Below, piece by piece: positions 1 to 7,260 of a stretch of DNA of 17,211 bases (position 1 is the first letter of the stretch; the number at the start of each line of letters is the position of its first letter). The notes beneath the pieces are model-generated. The model saw only the letters and a program-made list of their open reading frames with translations. It did no database searches and had not been told where the DNA came from. Location of the stretch: contig JABMNB010000499.1 of the NCBI GenBank assembly GCA_013205335.1, positions 1-17,211 of the forward strand. The letters are read 5' to 3'. The position numbers and the translations under genes are program-made. This stretch comes from Rhodospirillales bacterium (GTDB lineage: Bacteria > Pseudomonadota > Alphaproteobacteria > Reyranellales > Reyranellaceae).

Positions 1-350
1 GAGTTGAGCGCCATCACGCGCGGGTCGGTGTAGCGCGGATTGCCGAAGGTGCCGGAGAGGCCCTCGCCTTCCTTGTTCTCGATCTCCCACTTCGGCGTGC
101 GCACCCAGCGGTTCTTGTAGGAGACGTTGCCGTTCTCGATGTGGAAGGCGTGGATCATCCCGTCGCCGCCGAACCAGTGATAGGGCCCGCGTGGCGCGAA
201 CTGCGGGTTCGGCCCGTTTCGGTAGAGCGTGCCCAGAAGCTCCTTCGGCATTTCGCCGGTGATCTGCAGATGCCCGGCATCGGCCTCGGTGTTGACCGGC
301 GCGAAGTAGCCTTTGAGGAACGGATTGTCGGTCGGGAATGCCTTGGCCAC
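1..350 (-). CDS. Carotenoid oxygenase (CCD/RPE65 family), N-terminal part, gene runs off the left edge
   Basis: About 116 codons of the N-terminus are present. The translation contains NGPNP (residues 45-49) and HWFGGDGMIHAF (58-69), which are hallmark early segments of the carotenoid cleavage dioxygenase family: non-heme Fe(II) beta-propeller enzymes that split the double bonds of apocarotenoids or of stilbene/lignin-type substrates. The four iron-binding histidines of the family lie further downstream, outside the window, so activity and substrate cannot be judged. The start is a GTG at 350-348. It was chosen because AAGGAGA (363-357) sits 7 nt upstream and the family's N-terminal pattern begins at once (KAFPTDNPFLKGYFAPV). 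The gene is probably regulated through the palindrome at 370-409, which overlaps a TATAAT box. Family assignment is firm; the substrate is unknown. Confidence 0.9.
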   Translation of the reverse strand, partial: MAKAFPTDNPFLKGYFAPVNTEADAGHLQITGEMPKELLGTLYRNGPNPQFAPRGPYHWFGGDGMIHAFHIENGNVSYKNRWVRTPKWEIENKEGEGLSGTFGNPRYTDPRVMALN

Positions 351-356
351 GGGAAA

Positions 357-363
357 TCTCCTT
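357..363 (-). promoter_or_regulatory. Shine-Dalgarno supporting the GTG start of the carotenoid oxygenase
   Basis: The minus strand reads AAGGAGA here. The GGAG core ends 7 nt before the GTG at 350-348. There is no in-frame ATG near the conserved N-terminus, so this site decides the start. Confidence 0.7.
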
Positions 364-369
364 CTGGGT

Positions 370-409
370 AACGCCGTGTATCTATCCGAGATTATAGATA
401 CACGGCGTT
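370..409 (-). promoter_or_regulatory. Perfect 16-bp inverted repeat (operator) overlapping a TATAAT -10 box
   Basis: Arms 370-385 (AACGCCGTGTATCTAT) and 394-409 are exact reverse complements separated by 8 nt. On the minus strand 391-396 reads TATAAT, a consensus -10 hexamer. A weak -35-like TTGCGG lies at 417-412 with a 15-nt spacer. A start site about 7 nt past the -10 would give a leader of roughly 30 nt before the GTG at 350. Since the predicted start site falls inside the palindrome, the repeat is better read as a repressor operator than as an RNA hairpin. Its length and symmetry fit a TetR-family dimer site, but no TetR gene is visible in the window. From 410 to 516 I see no further motif. 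Confidence 0.7.
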
Positions 410-516
410 TCCCGCAAGGGCCGTTTCCGGCACTTGCGACACGGGTTGCAAGCTCAAGGGTGCGCGCCGATGAGCGGCTTGGCCGATTCAAGCGAGATCG
501 GCTAATCAAACATCCC

Positions 517-1128
517 ATGAACATCACCAATCCCGTCCTGCCGTCTGGCTATTCCGCCGTTCCCCCGGGGCACGTCGCGACCGTCGTGACGAGCCTTGAG
601 ATGTTGAGCCGGCCGCCCGAGCGAGCGGCGCAGCCCTTTCCGGCTGGCGTCACGTTGCAGCCGCTGGAGCGGTCACTCGAGGCTTATCGCAATCTGTATC
701 GCGCGGTGGGGACGGACTGGTTGTGGTTTTCGCGTCTTGTCATGCCGGACGAGAAGCTGCAGGCGATCCTCGATAATCCGCAGGTGGAGTTCTTCGCGCT
801 GCGTCAGGACAGGCGGGATGCCGGGATCCTCGAACTGGACTTCAGCACGCCCGGCGAATGCGAGCTGGCGTTCTTCGGGGTGGCGCCGGGCCTCGTGGGT
901 ACGGGCGTCGGACGCACCCTGATGAACGAGGCGATCAACCGCGCGTGGTCACGGCCCATCAAGCGGTTCTGGGTGCATACCTGCACGCTGGACCATCCCG
1001 CGGCGCTCGCTTTCTACCGGCGCTCCGGCTTCGTGCCCTTTGCCTTCCAGGTCGAGGTGTTTCCCGATCCCCGCCTCAGTGGCGCCCTGCCGCGCGACTG
1101 CTCAAGGCACGTCCCGTTGCTGGACTGA
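517..1128 (+). CDS. GNAT family N-acetyltransferase
   Basis: A 203-residue protein of the Gcn5-related acetyltransferase superfamily, which transfers acetyl from acetyl-CoA to an amine. The acetyl-CoA loop (motif A) is GLVGTGVGRTLM at residues 125-136. Motif B is HPAALAFYRRSGF at 160-172, the usual C-terminal beta-bulge/Tyr region. The segment GTDWLWFSRLVMPDE (65-79) and the N-terminal YSAVPPGHVATVVTSLEM resemble a widespread alphaproteobacterial GNAT subfamily of unknown substrate; I say this from memory. The ATG at 517 was chosen because that N-terminal block appears conserved. No Shine-Dalgarno is evident, so the start is less certain than the family, and ATG 601 is an alternative. The 3' end overlaps the convergent MFS gene by 27 nt. 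Confidence 0.88.
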   Translation: MNITNPVLPSGYSAVPPGHVATVVTSLEMLSRPPERAAQPFPAGVTLQPLERSLEAYRNLYRAVGTDWLWFSRLVMPDEKLQAILDNPQVEFFALRQDRRDAGILELDFSTPGECELAFFGVAPGLVGTGVGRTLMNEAINRAWSRPIKRFWVHTCTLDHPAALAFYRRSGFVPFAFQVEVFPDPRLSGALPRDCSRHVPLLD

Positions 1129-2406
1129 TGTCGCGGCGCCGGCGGCCTCGCGGTCTTCGTGGCGACGGCAGTGGAACCAGCCGGCCGCGCCGAGCGCCAG
1201 GAGGAGCAGGCCGAAATAGAACTGGGTGTGGGTCGGGCCGATCAGGTCGAACAGCGGCGTGGCCGCGAGATTGAACAGCAGCATCGAGGCCGCCATGACG
1301 GCCAGCCGCAGCCGGAAGACGCGGGCGATCTCGGGGCCGCGGAACACCGTCTGCATGCGGGTGATCATCGGGATGAAATAGAACGGACCGCCGAAGCCGG
1401 CGATCAGGGCCGCCAGCATCATCGCCGGCAGCTTGTAGGGATTGTCGAACACCCAGGCCGACAGCGCGAGCAGCGCGAAGCCGGTGCCCATGGCGACGTA
1501 GCCCAGGAACATGGTCGAGAGCGGGCGGCGGAAGCGGACGCTGCCGGCCACCAGGTTGCCGGCCACGTCGCCGACGCCGCAGGCGCCGACGATCATGCCG
1601 AGCGAGGCCAGTCCGTGCAGGCCGAACAGGTGCGGATCGTGCTCGACCACCATCAGCGCGATGCAGAGCTGGAGTGCCACGCTCCACGGTCCGTTGGCGA
1701 AGGCGTTGATCATCAGCAGCGCGCCCATCGTCCGCTGGCGGAGCATCAGCCGCGCGCCGTCGAGCAGCGCGTCCCAGGCGCCGCGCCAGCCGCCGCGGCC
1801 CGGGCGCGGCCTGTGCGCCGGGTCGTACAGCCGGTCGCGCACCGCCCACACCGCCAGCCCCGACAGGACGAAGCCGACCGCCGTGATGGACAGGAAGTGG
1901 ATCACCGGCAGCAGCGTGTTCAGGACCGCCGCCATCACCGGTCCGATCAGGCGGGCCAGCCGCCACGTCGCGTCGAACAGGCCGTTGATCGCCTGCATGG
2001 CGTCGCGGTCGGTGACCAGCACCGGCACCGCAGACTGCAGCGCCGGCGTGAACACCATGCGCATCGCTGCGAGGCCCATGACGGACACGATCAGAAGCGG
2101 AATCGAGACGCCCCAGATGTAGAAGCCGATGACCGGCAGGATGGCCAGCACGGCGCTCGCGTACTTGGCGCCGATCATGGCGCGATCGGCGCGCCAGCGG
2201 TCGAAGGCCGAGGCGCCCAGCAGGCCGACCACCAGCATGGCGGCATACTGCGTGGCGTTGACATAGCCCGCGGCATTGCCGATCTGCTCCGCCGCGATCC
2301 ACACGACGGCCACGCGAAACAGGTCCTCGCCGATGGTCGAGGCGGCAAGCCCCGACCATATCGTGGCGACAGCCGGATCCTTGAGCGGACGGAAGACGGG
2401 CAGCAT
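1102..2406 (-). CDS. MFS transporter
   Basis: A 434-residue, strongly hydrophobic polytopic protein with about 10-12 predicted transmembrane helices spread over its whole length. GASAFDRWRADR (residues 64-75) matches the cytoplasmic loop 2-3 motif A of the major facilitator superfamily (GxxxDRxxRR type). The overall look, with an early EDLFRVAVVWIA and a central cytoplasmic loop rich in Arg/Pro (about 195-225), is that of the EntS-like or MFS_3 exporter branch. It probably sits in the inner membrane as a proton-coupled efflux carrier; the substrate is unknown. ATG at 2406; GGGAG lies too far upstream to be a convincing ribosome site. It stands alone: the downstream neighbour is the convergent GNAT gene, with a 27-nt 3' overlap, and upstream lies the palindromic repeat at 2430-2542. 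Confidence 0.88.
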   Translation of the reverse strand: MLPVFRPLKDPAVATIWSGLAASTIGEDLFRVAVVWIAAEQIGNAAGYVNATQYAAMLVVGLLGASAFDRWRADRAMIGAKYASAVLAILPVIGFYIWGVSIPLLIVSVMGLAAMRMVFTPALQSAVPVLVTDRDAMQAINGLFDATWRLARLIGPVMAAVLNTLLPVIHFLSITAVGFVLSGLAVWAVRDRLYDPAHRPRPGRGGWRGAWDALLDGARLMLRQRTMGALLMINAFANGPWSVALQLCIALMVVEHDPHLFGLHGLASLGMIVGACGVGDVAGNLVAGSVRFRRPLSTMFLGYVAMGTGFALLALSAWVFDNPYKLPAMMLAALIAGFGGPFYFIPMITRMQTVFRGPEIARVFRLRLAVMAASMLLFNLAATPLFDLIGPTHTQFYFGLLLLALGAAGWFHCRRHEDREAAGAATSVQQRDVP

Positions 2407-2429
2407 GGAGCGTTAGAACTCCCGCTCAA

Positions 2430-2542
2430 CCTCATCCTGAGGAGCCGCGCCTGGCGCGGCGTCTCGAAGGATGGGCTGCAGGCGAGGTGCGCGTTGCCGA
2501 CCCTTCGAGACGCGCCGCTGCGCGGCGCTCCTCAGGGTGAGG
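2430..2542. repeat. Paired palindromic intergenic repeat, copy 1
   Basis: Two half-elements face each other. The left half, 2430-2475, runs from CCTCATCCTGAGGAG through a GC-rich stem (CCGCGCC TGGCGCGG) to GTCTCGAAGGATGGG. The right half, 2500-2542, begins CCCTTCGAGACGCGCCG and ends GCTCCTCAGGGTGAGG. Each half can fold on itself and the halves are inverted copies of each other. A second copy lies at 16785-16895. Both copies share CGAGGTGCG in the central spacer. This fits a REP-like, non-coding mobile or structural repeat. It fills most of the gap between the serine hydrolase stop and the MFS start and may act as a transcript 3'-end structure. Confidence 0.85.
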
Positions 2543-2561
2543 TGGGGGTGTGGCGGGAGGC

Positions 2562-3794
2562 CTATCGGACCCAAACGCCGCCGTCCTTGTTTTTATAACC
2601 GAGCGACAGATAGGCCGCGTCGACCAGAGACTGGCCGCGCTCGTTCATCAGGAGTCCGGGCCCCATGCGGTTCATCGTGTAGCCGAACGACATCCCGGCG
2701 ACCGGATCGGCGAAGCCCAGCGAGCCGCCGGCGCCGACATGGCCGAAGGCGGGGCTGCTCATGATGACGCTGTCGCAATCCTCGCCCCACAGGGTGGCGG
2801 CAAGGCTGCGCCTGCGATTGTCCATCGATTTCATGAAGCCCAGCGCAAAGCGCGTCGGGATGCGCAGGGTGGCGTCGTCGTGCGTCGCCATGGAGACCTC
2901 GCCCATGCGGGCGAGCGTCGTGGCGTCGACCAGGCCGCCGCCGCCGTCCGCCAGGGGCGCGTACATGCCGGCGAGACCGCGCGCGTTGGTGATGCCGTTG
3001 GCCGCGCCGATCTCGGCGGCATGGCCCGCGCGCGAGTTGGCTCCGCCGGAGCGCCAGGCGCCGGTGTTGAAATAGAACAGGGACGCGACCGACTCCTTGT
3101 TGGTCGCGAGGTCGCGCATGAAGGGCGTCGCGGCGGTTGCCGCCTTGTAGACGTGGGCCACGATCGGTGCGACGCGCGGCTCGATCTCCTCGGGCAGGCC
3201 GATCCAGAAATCGAGGCCCAGCGGTCCCGCGATCTCCTCGTGGAAGAAGGTGCCCAGCGACTTGCCGCTGGCGCGCCGCACCATCTCGCCCACGGTCCAG
3301 CCGAAGGTGAAGCCGTGATAGCCGTTGCGCGTGCCGGGCTCCCAGAACGGGACCTCGTCGGCCAGGCGCTGGGTCATGTAGGCCCAGTCGTAGGGTCCGT
3401 CTTCCGTCACCCTGGCGCGCACGGCGGGCACGGCCGACGAATGGTCGAGCATCATCCGCGTCGTCACGCGATCCTTGCCGTGCCGTGCGAATTCAGGCCA
3501 CAGCGCGCTTACCGGTGCGTCGAGGTCGAGGTCGCCGCGGCTGGCCAGCACGTGGGCGCAGAGCGCCGTGGCGCCCTTGGTGCAGGAGAAGACGGTGCTC
3601 ACCGTGTCGCGCGTCCAGGGTGCCTCGGTCTTCGCATTGGCGAGGCCGCCCCACAGGTCGACCACCGTCTCGCCGCCGACCGTCAGGCAGACCGAAGCGC
3701 CGATCTCGCCCTTTTCCCGGAGGTTCTTCTCGAAGGCCTCGGCGACCCGCTCGAAGCCCGGCCGGACGACGCCCCCCTTTGTGCCAGCGGTCAT
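2562..3794 (-). CDS. Serine hydrolase, beta-lactamase family (class C/EstB type)
   Basis: A 410-residue protein with the penicillin-binding-protein/beta-lactamase fold. S70-C-T-K73 is the SxxK nucleophile/base motif. Y159-H in RNGYHGFTFGW fits the Tyr of the YxN-equivalent motif. GHVGAGG (351-357) is the third, KTG-like motif, as in EstB-type esterases. No signal peptide is seen, so the protein is probably a cytoplasmic esterase or hydrolase rather than a secreted beta-lactamase. The ATG (3794-3792) overlaps the stop of the upstream carboxylesterase as ATGA, implying translational coupling. It is the last gene of a three-gene operon with DNA glycosylase and carboxylesterase. It ends 20 nt before the palindromic repeat. 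The substrate is not predictable. Confidence 0.9.
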   Translation of the reverse strand: MTAGTKGGVVRPGFERVAEAFEKNLREKGEIGASVCLTVGGETVVDLWGGLANAKTEAPWTRDTVSTVFSCTKGATALCAHVLASRGDLDLDAPVSALWPEFARHGKDRVTTRMMLDHSSAVPAVRARVTEDGPYDWAYMTQRLADEVPFWEPGTRNGYHGFTFGWTVGEMVRRASGKSLGTFFHEEIAGPLGLDFWIGLPEEIEPRVAPIVAHVYKAATAATPFMRDLATNKESVASLFYFNTGAWRSGGANSRAGHAAEIGAANGITNARGLAGMYAPLADGGGGLVDATTLARMGEVSMATHDDATLRIPTRFALGFMKSMDNRRRSLAATLWGEDCDSVIMSSPAFGHVGAGGSLGFADPVAGMSFGYTMNRMGPGLLMNERGQSLVDAAYLSLGYKNKDGGVWVR

Positions 3795-4462
3795 TGCTTC
3801 GGTACCGACAGCTTGAAGGCTTCGAGCACGAAGCGCGCGGCATGGGAGAGGCCCGTCTGGTCGATCCCGTGGCCGATGCCCGGCGCGATGTGCACGCCGA
3901 CCTCGACGCCGTTTGCCTCGAGCGTCTGCGCCGCGCGCTGCGTCAGCAAGGCCGGCAGCATCTCGTCGCTGTCGCCATGCACCAGCAGCACCGGTGGCTT
4001 CGACCTGATCTCGGCCTCGAGCGCCTCGGGGCCGGCCAGCATGCCGGAGAAGCCGACGATGCCGGCGAGCGGCTTGGCGCGGCGCAGGCCGACATGCAGC
4101 GCCATCATCGTGCCCTGGCTGAAGCCGATCAGGACGGTTTTGCTCTCGTCGAGCCCGTACTTGGCCATCGTGTCGTCGAGGAACTGTTCGACGAAGGGCG
4201 CGGCCGAGCGCGCACCCGCGGCGGCCACCGCGGGATCGAGGCGCGAGATGCCGAACCACTGGAAGCCCATCGGGTTGCCCTCGCAGGGGTAGGGTGCGTT
4301 GGGCGCGTGGAACACCGCGTCGGGTATCAGCGGCGCCAGCACTGGCGCCAGGCCGATCAGATCGTTGCCGTCAGCGCCATAGCCGTGCAGCAGGATCACC
4401 AGGTGGCCGGGCTTGCCGCCGGCGTGCGGACCGTGGCTGGGTCCGTCGATCTTCTTGGTCAT
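3791..4462 (-). CDS. Alpha/beta hydrolase, phospholipase/carboxylesterase family (abhydrolase_2)
   Basis: A 223-residue protein matching small serine carboxylesterases of the phospholipase/carboxylesterase (YpfH/EstB-like) family. The oxyanion-hole region is LLHGYGADGND (24-34). The nucleophile elbow is G-F-S115-Q-G. The likely acid is D166 in HGDSDEMLP and the base is H198 in GIGHGID. No signal peptide is present, so the enzyme is cytoplasmic, acting on short-chain or aryl esters or acyl-thioesters. The start at ATG 4462 was chosen because it overlaps the glycosylase stop as ATGA and the domain begins shortly after. An in-frame extension to 4561 would lie antiparallel in frame inside the glycosylase gene and has no domain support. 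The downstream overlap with the serine hydrolase is also ATGA. Confidence 0.92.
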   Translation of the reverse strand: MTKKIDGPSHGPHAGGKPGHLVILLHGYGADGNDLIGLAPVLAPLIPDAVFHAPNAPYPCEGNPMGFQWFGISRLDPAVAAAGARSAAPFVEQFLDDTMAKYGLDESKTVLIGFSQGTMMALHVGLRRAKPLAGIVGFSGMLAGPEALEAEIRSKPPVLLVHGDSDEMLPALLTQRAAQTLEANGVEVGVHIAPGIGHGIDQTGLSHAARFVLEAFKLSVPKQ

Positions 4463-5166
4463 TTGGCTTGCTTCTCCGTCTTGGAAGAGGAGCTGGGGGC
4501 GCCCCAGTCCGGCATGTTGCGGCGATAATGCCAGAGCACGAGGGCCGCGGCGCTGCGCCATGGCCGCCAGGCCTCGGCGATTTTCAGAAGCCGCTTTGCG
4601 TCGGGGCGGGTGCGCAATCCCTTGAGGTGCTGTGCCGCCACCACGAGGCCGAGGTCGAGCCCCGGCATGATGTCGGGACGTCCGTGCGCGAACATCAGGT
4701 AGATCTCCGCCGTCCAGGGTCCGATGCCCTTGGCCTGGGTCAGCATGGCGATGGCGGCGGCATCGTCGAGCTCGTGCAGCGTGTCGAACCCGATGCGGCC
4801 CTCGACGATGTCGGTGGCGAGGCTGCGGCCGTACTTAGCCTTGGCGCCCGAGAGGCCGACGGCGCGCAACTGCTCGTCGCTCATCGCCAAAAAGTCCGCC
4901 GGCAGCATCGACGGCACCGCCGCTTCGAGCCGCAGCCAGATGCTGCGGGCGGCGTGGACCGAAACCTGCTGGCCCACGATCGAGCGCATCAGCCCGCCAT
5001 AGCCGGTCGGCATCTCGCGCAATTCGGGATGGCCGGCTTCCCGCAGCGCGCGCGCGATGTCGGGGTCGGCGTCCGCCAGTTCGGCGAGCGCCTTCTTCAG
5101 GGTCTTCTTGTCGAGGACGACTCGGGCCGTGGTCTTGGAGGTCGGTCGGGGTGCCGCTTTGGCCAT
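4459..5166 (-). CDS. DNA-3-methyladenine glycosylase (AlkA-like, HhH-GPD superfamily)
   Basis: A 235-residue base-excision repair enzyme that removes alkylated purines from DNA. The conserved core SIVGQQVSVHAARSIW (62-77) precedes a helix-hairpin-helix, KGIGPWTAE (146-154). The catalytic aspartate is probably D171 in MPGLDLGL, at the place of AlkA Asp238. The length fits the single-domain glycosylases that lack the N-terminal Ada-like domain of E. coli AlkA. A Lys/Thr-rich start (MAKAAPRPTSKTT) and a polar tail (SSSSKTEKQAK) are disordered. ATG at 5166; only 48 nt separate it from the divergent gluQ start, so the two promoters must share that gap. It is first in a three-gene minus-strand operon; the link to the two downstream hydrolases is not obvious. 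Confidence 0.93.
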   Translation of the reverse strand: MAKAAPRPTSKTTARVVLDKKTLKKALAELADADPDIARALREAGHPELREMPTGYGGLMRSIVGQQVSVHAARSIWLRLEAAVPSMLPADFLAMSDEQLRAVGLSGAKAKYGRSLATDIVEGRIGFDTLHELDDAAAIAMLTQAKGIGPWTAEIYLMFAHGRPDIMPGLDLGLVVAAQHLKGLRTRPDAKRLLKIAEAWRPWRSAAALVLWHYRRNMPDWGAPSSSSKTEKQAK

Positions 5167-5214
5167 GTTGCCCCCGCCATAGCACGCGGCGAGGGGGCGC
5201 TGTAACGTCGGATC

Positions 5215-6078
5215 ATGACCGCCGTCACGCGTTTTGCCCCTAGCCCGACAGGCGAACTTCATCTCGGCAGCGCCTATTCCGCCCGCATCGCCTGGCAGCG
5301 CGCGCGTCAGCCGGCGGGGACGTTCCTCGTCCGCATCGAGGATATCGACATCCGCCGTTGCCGCCGCGAGTACGAGACGGCGATCCTGGCCGATCTGCGC
5401 TGGCTGGGGCTGGCCTGGGACGGCGAGGTGCGCCGCCAGTCCGATCATTTCGCCGACTATGGCCACGTGATGGACCAGCTCGATGCGCGCCGGCTGGTCT
5501 ATCCCTGTTTCTGCACCCGGGCCGATATTGCGGCGTCGACGAGCGCGCCGCATGCGGCGGAGATGGGACCGGACGGCCCGCTCTATCCCGGGACCTGCCG
5601 TCACCTGTCGAACGGCGAGCGCCACCGCCGCCTGGATGCAGGTATCGAGCATTGCATGCGCTTCGATTGCGCGCGGGCGGCGGAGCAGGCGGGGCCTTAC
5701 TCGTTCTTCGACGAGGCGCTCGGCCGCATCGCAGGCCAGCCGGGGCTGATGGGCGACTTCGTGATCGCGCGCAAGGACACGCCGACCAGCTACCATCTCT
5801 CGGTCACGGTCGACGATCATCTGCAGGGCATCACCCTGGTGACGCGCGGCCTCGACCTGCTGCCGTCGACGCACGTCCATGCCCTGTTGCAGAACCTGCT
5901 GGGCTACGCTGCGCCGCAATATGCCCATCACCGTCTGCTGACGGACGCCACGGGCCGGCGCTTCGCCAAGCGCGACCGCGACCTCACGATCCGGGCGCTG
6001 CGCGACAGCGGCAAGACGCCGGCGGAAGTGTTCGAGATGATCGACGGTTGGAGTTGCGCGGCTCCTGCGAAGGCCTAA
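5215..6078 (+). CDS. gluQ: Glutamyl-Q tRNA(Asp) synthetase
   Basis: A 287-residue paralogue of glutamyl-tRNA synthetase lacking the anticodon-binding domain. It activates glutamate and attaches it to the queuosine base at position 34 of tRNA-Asp. It has the class I signatures FAPSPTGELHLGSAYSA (7-23, HLGS for HIGH) and a degenerate KMSKS (KRDRD, 252-256). It has the family's zinc site, with C98 and C100 (CFC) plus Y124 and C128 in YPGTC. RIEDIDIRRCRREYE (40-54) is the characteristic RIEDxD block. Length and motifs are intact. The start at ATG 5215 places the FAPSPTG motif at residue 7, as is normal. The Rieske oxygenase gene follows after 9 nt, which suggests co-transcription with no obvious functional link. 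Confidence 0.96.
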   Translation: MTAVTRFAPSPTGELHLGSAYSARIAWQRARQPAGTFLVRIEDIDIRRCRREYETAILADLRWLGLAWDGEVRRQSDHFADYGHVMDQLDARRLVYPCFCTRADIAASTSAPHAAEMGPDGPLYPGTCRHLSNGERHRRLDAGIEHCMRFDCARAAEQAGPYSFFDEALGRIAGQPGLMGDFVIARKDTPTSYHLSVTVDDHLQGITLVTRGLDLLPSTHVHALLQNLLGYAAPQYAHHRLLTDATGRRFAKRDRDLTIRALRDSGKTPAEVFEMIDGWSCAAPAKA

Positions 6079-6087
6079 CATTCGGGC

Positions 6088-7245
6088 ATGGACAGGAATG
6101 AACAACTGGCCGTCGGGAGGCGGCTGCTCGGCCATATCGACGGCCGTACCACCGATCTCGCCGACGCATTGTTTCGCAATCGTGTCGACGCCTATGCCTG
6201 CCGCGAGCGCGCCGCCCGCGAACGCGACGCTCTGTTCCGAAGCCAGCCGCTGTTCATGGGCCTGTCCTCGCGAATGCCCAGGCCGGGCGACTTCATCACC
6301 GAGGACGTGGCCGGCCTGCCGGTGCTGCTGGTCCGCGGACCCGACGGCGCGGTGCGTGCCTTCGCCAACATCTGCCGCCATCGCGGCGCGCCGGTCGCCG
6401 AGGGCTGCGGCAATGCGCGGGCTTTCGTCTGCCCCTATCACGGCTGGACCTACGACGCGCGAGGCGCACTGCTGGGCGTCACCGACAAGATCGGATTCGG
6501 CGGCCTCGACACCGGTGCGCACGGGCTGGTGCGGCTCGCGGCCGGCGAGAAGCACGGCATGATCTTCCTGCGCGCGACGCCTGTTCAGGAAGGCGAGAGC
6601 GCCGAGATCGACGTCGATGCGGTGCTGGGCGCGCTGGCGTCGGATTTCGAAGCGCTGCGGCCCGACACCTATCCGCTCCATTCGGTCGACCGCATCACGC
6701 CGCGCCTCAACTGGAAGTTCGCCGTCGACACGTTCCTCGAGGGCTATCACATCCCGCACCTGCACCGGAAAACCATCGCGCCGTACTTCATCGGCAATTG
6801 CGGCACGTTCGACGGCGCGGGCCGCCACGGCCGCATGTGCGTGGCGCGAACCTCGATCGAAGCGGTGCGGCCGCTGCCCGAGGACGAACGCAACTTCCAG
6901 CCGCATATCATCGCGATCTATCAGCTCTTCCCCAACACCATCGTCATCTGGCAGGTCGACCATATCGAAATCTGGCGCGCCTTTCCCGATCGCGAGGACC
7001 CCGGCCGCTGCGACATCGAGTTCTCGCTCTATCGCCCGGCCGACAGCGACCGGCCCGAGAAGCACTGGGCGAAGAACCGCGACATCGCCATCCGCACGGT
7101 GATGGAGGAGGACTTCCCGCTGGGCGAGCGCATGCAGGTCGGCTTCGAATCCGGCGCGACGGCCGAGGTCATCTACGGTCGTAACGAGCCCTCGCTCGTC
7201 CACTTCCACAGCTCCATTCGCAGCGCGCTTGGTGTGGCGGCTTGA
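6088..7245 (+). CDS. Rieske non-heme iron oxygenase, alpha subunit (aromatic ring-hydroxylating type)
   Basis: A 385-residue protein. The N-terminal Rieske [2Fe-2S] domain has C96-R-H98 and C115-P-Y-H118. The C-terminal catalytic domain has the mononuclear iron motif NWKFAVDTFLEGYHIPHLH (208-226), with H221 and H226 as likely ligands and D342 in EDFPLGER as the likely carboxylate. All ligands are present, so the enzyme should be active, hydroxylating or demethylating an organic substrate using electrons from a separate reductase. No beta subunit, ferredoxin or reductase gene is adjacent; the reductase at 14694-15731 is a possible but unproven partner. It follows gluQ by 9 nt without a clear ribosome site. 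No close family member with a known substrate is recognisable to me. Confidence 0.93.
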   Translation: MDRNEQLAVGRRLLGHIDGRTTDLADALFRNRVDAYACRERAARERDALFRSQPLFMGLSSRMPRPGDFITEDVAGLPVLLVRGPDGAVRAFANICRHRGAPVAEGCGNARAFVCPYHGWTYDARGALLGVTDKIGFGGLDTGAHGLVRLAAGEKHGMIFLRATPVQEGESAEIDVDAVLGALASDFEALRPDTYPLHSVDRITPRLNWKFAVDTFLEGYHIPHLHRKTIAPYFIGNCGTFDGAGRHGRMCVARTSIEAVRPLPEDERNFQPHIIAIYQLFPNTIVIWQVDHIEIWRAFPDREDPGRCDIEFSLYRPADSDRPEKHWAKNRDIAIRTVMEEDFPLGERMQVGFESGATAEVIYGRNEPSLVHFHSSIRSALGVAA

Positions 7246-7260
7246 CTTACCTTTTCATAT

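Noticed and set aside
141..371. A short plus-strand open frame opposite the carotenoid oxygenase
   Set aside because: Antisense to a clear family member and ends within its leader; no support.
1159..2598. A plus-strand open frame of about 480 codons opposite the MFS gene
   Set aside because: Low-complexity His/Gln/Arg/Glu-rich translation typical of the strand opposite a membrane-protein gene; it also runs into the palindromic repeat.
2550..4292. A plus-strand open frame of 580 codons opposite the two hydrolase genes
   Set aside because: Antisense to genes with catalytic motifs and ATGA coupling; no domain.
4459..7209. A minus-strand open frame of over 900 codons continuing upstream of the glycosylase through the gluQ and Rieske genes
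   Set aside because: The part beyond 5166 is antisense to two genes with intact motifs, has no recognisable domain and is Arg/Ala/Val-rich as expected for the reverse frame of GC-rich genes.
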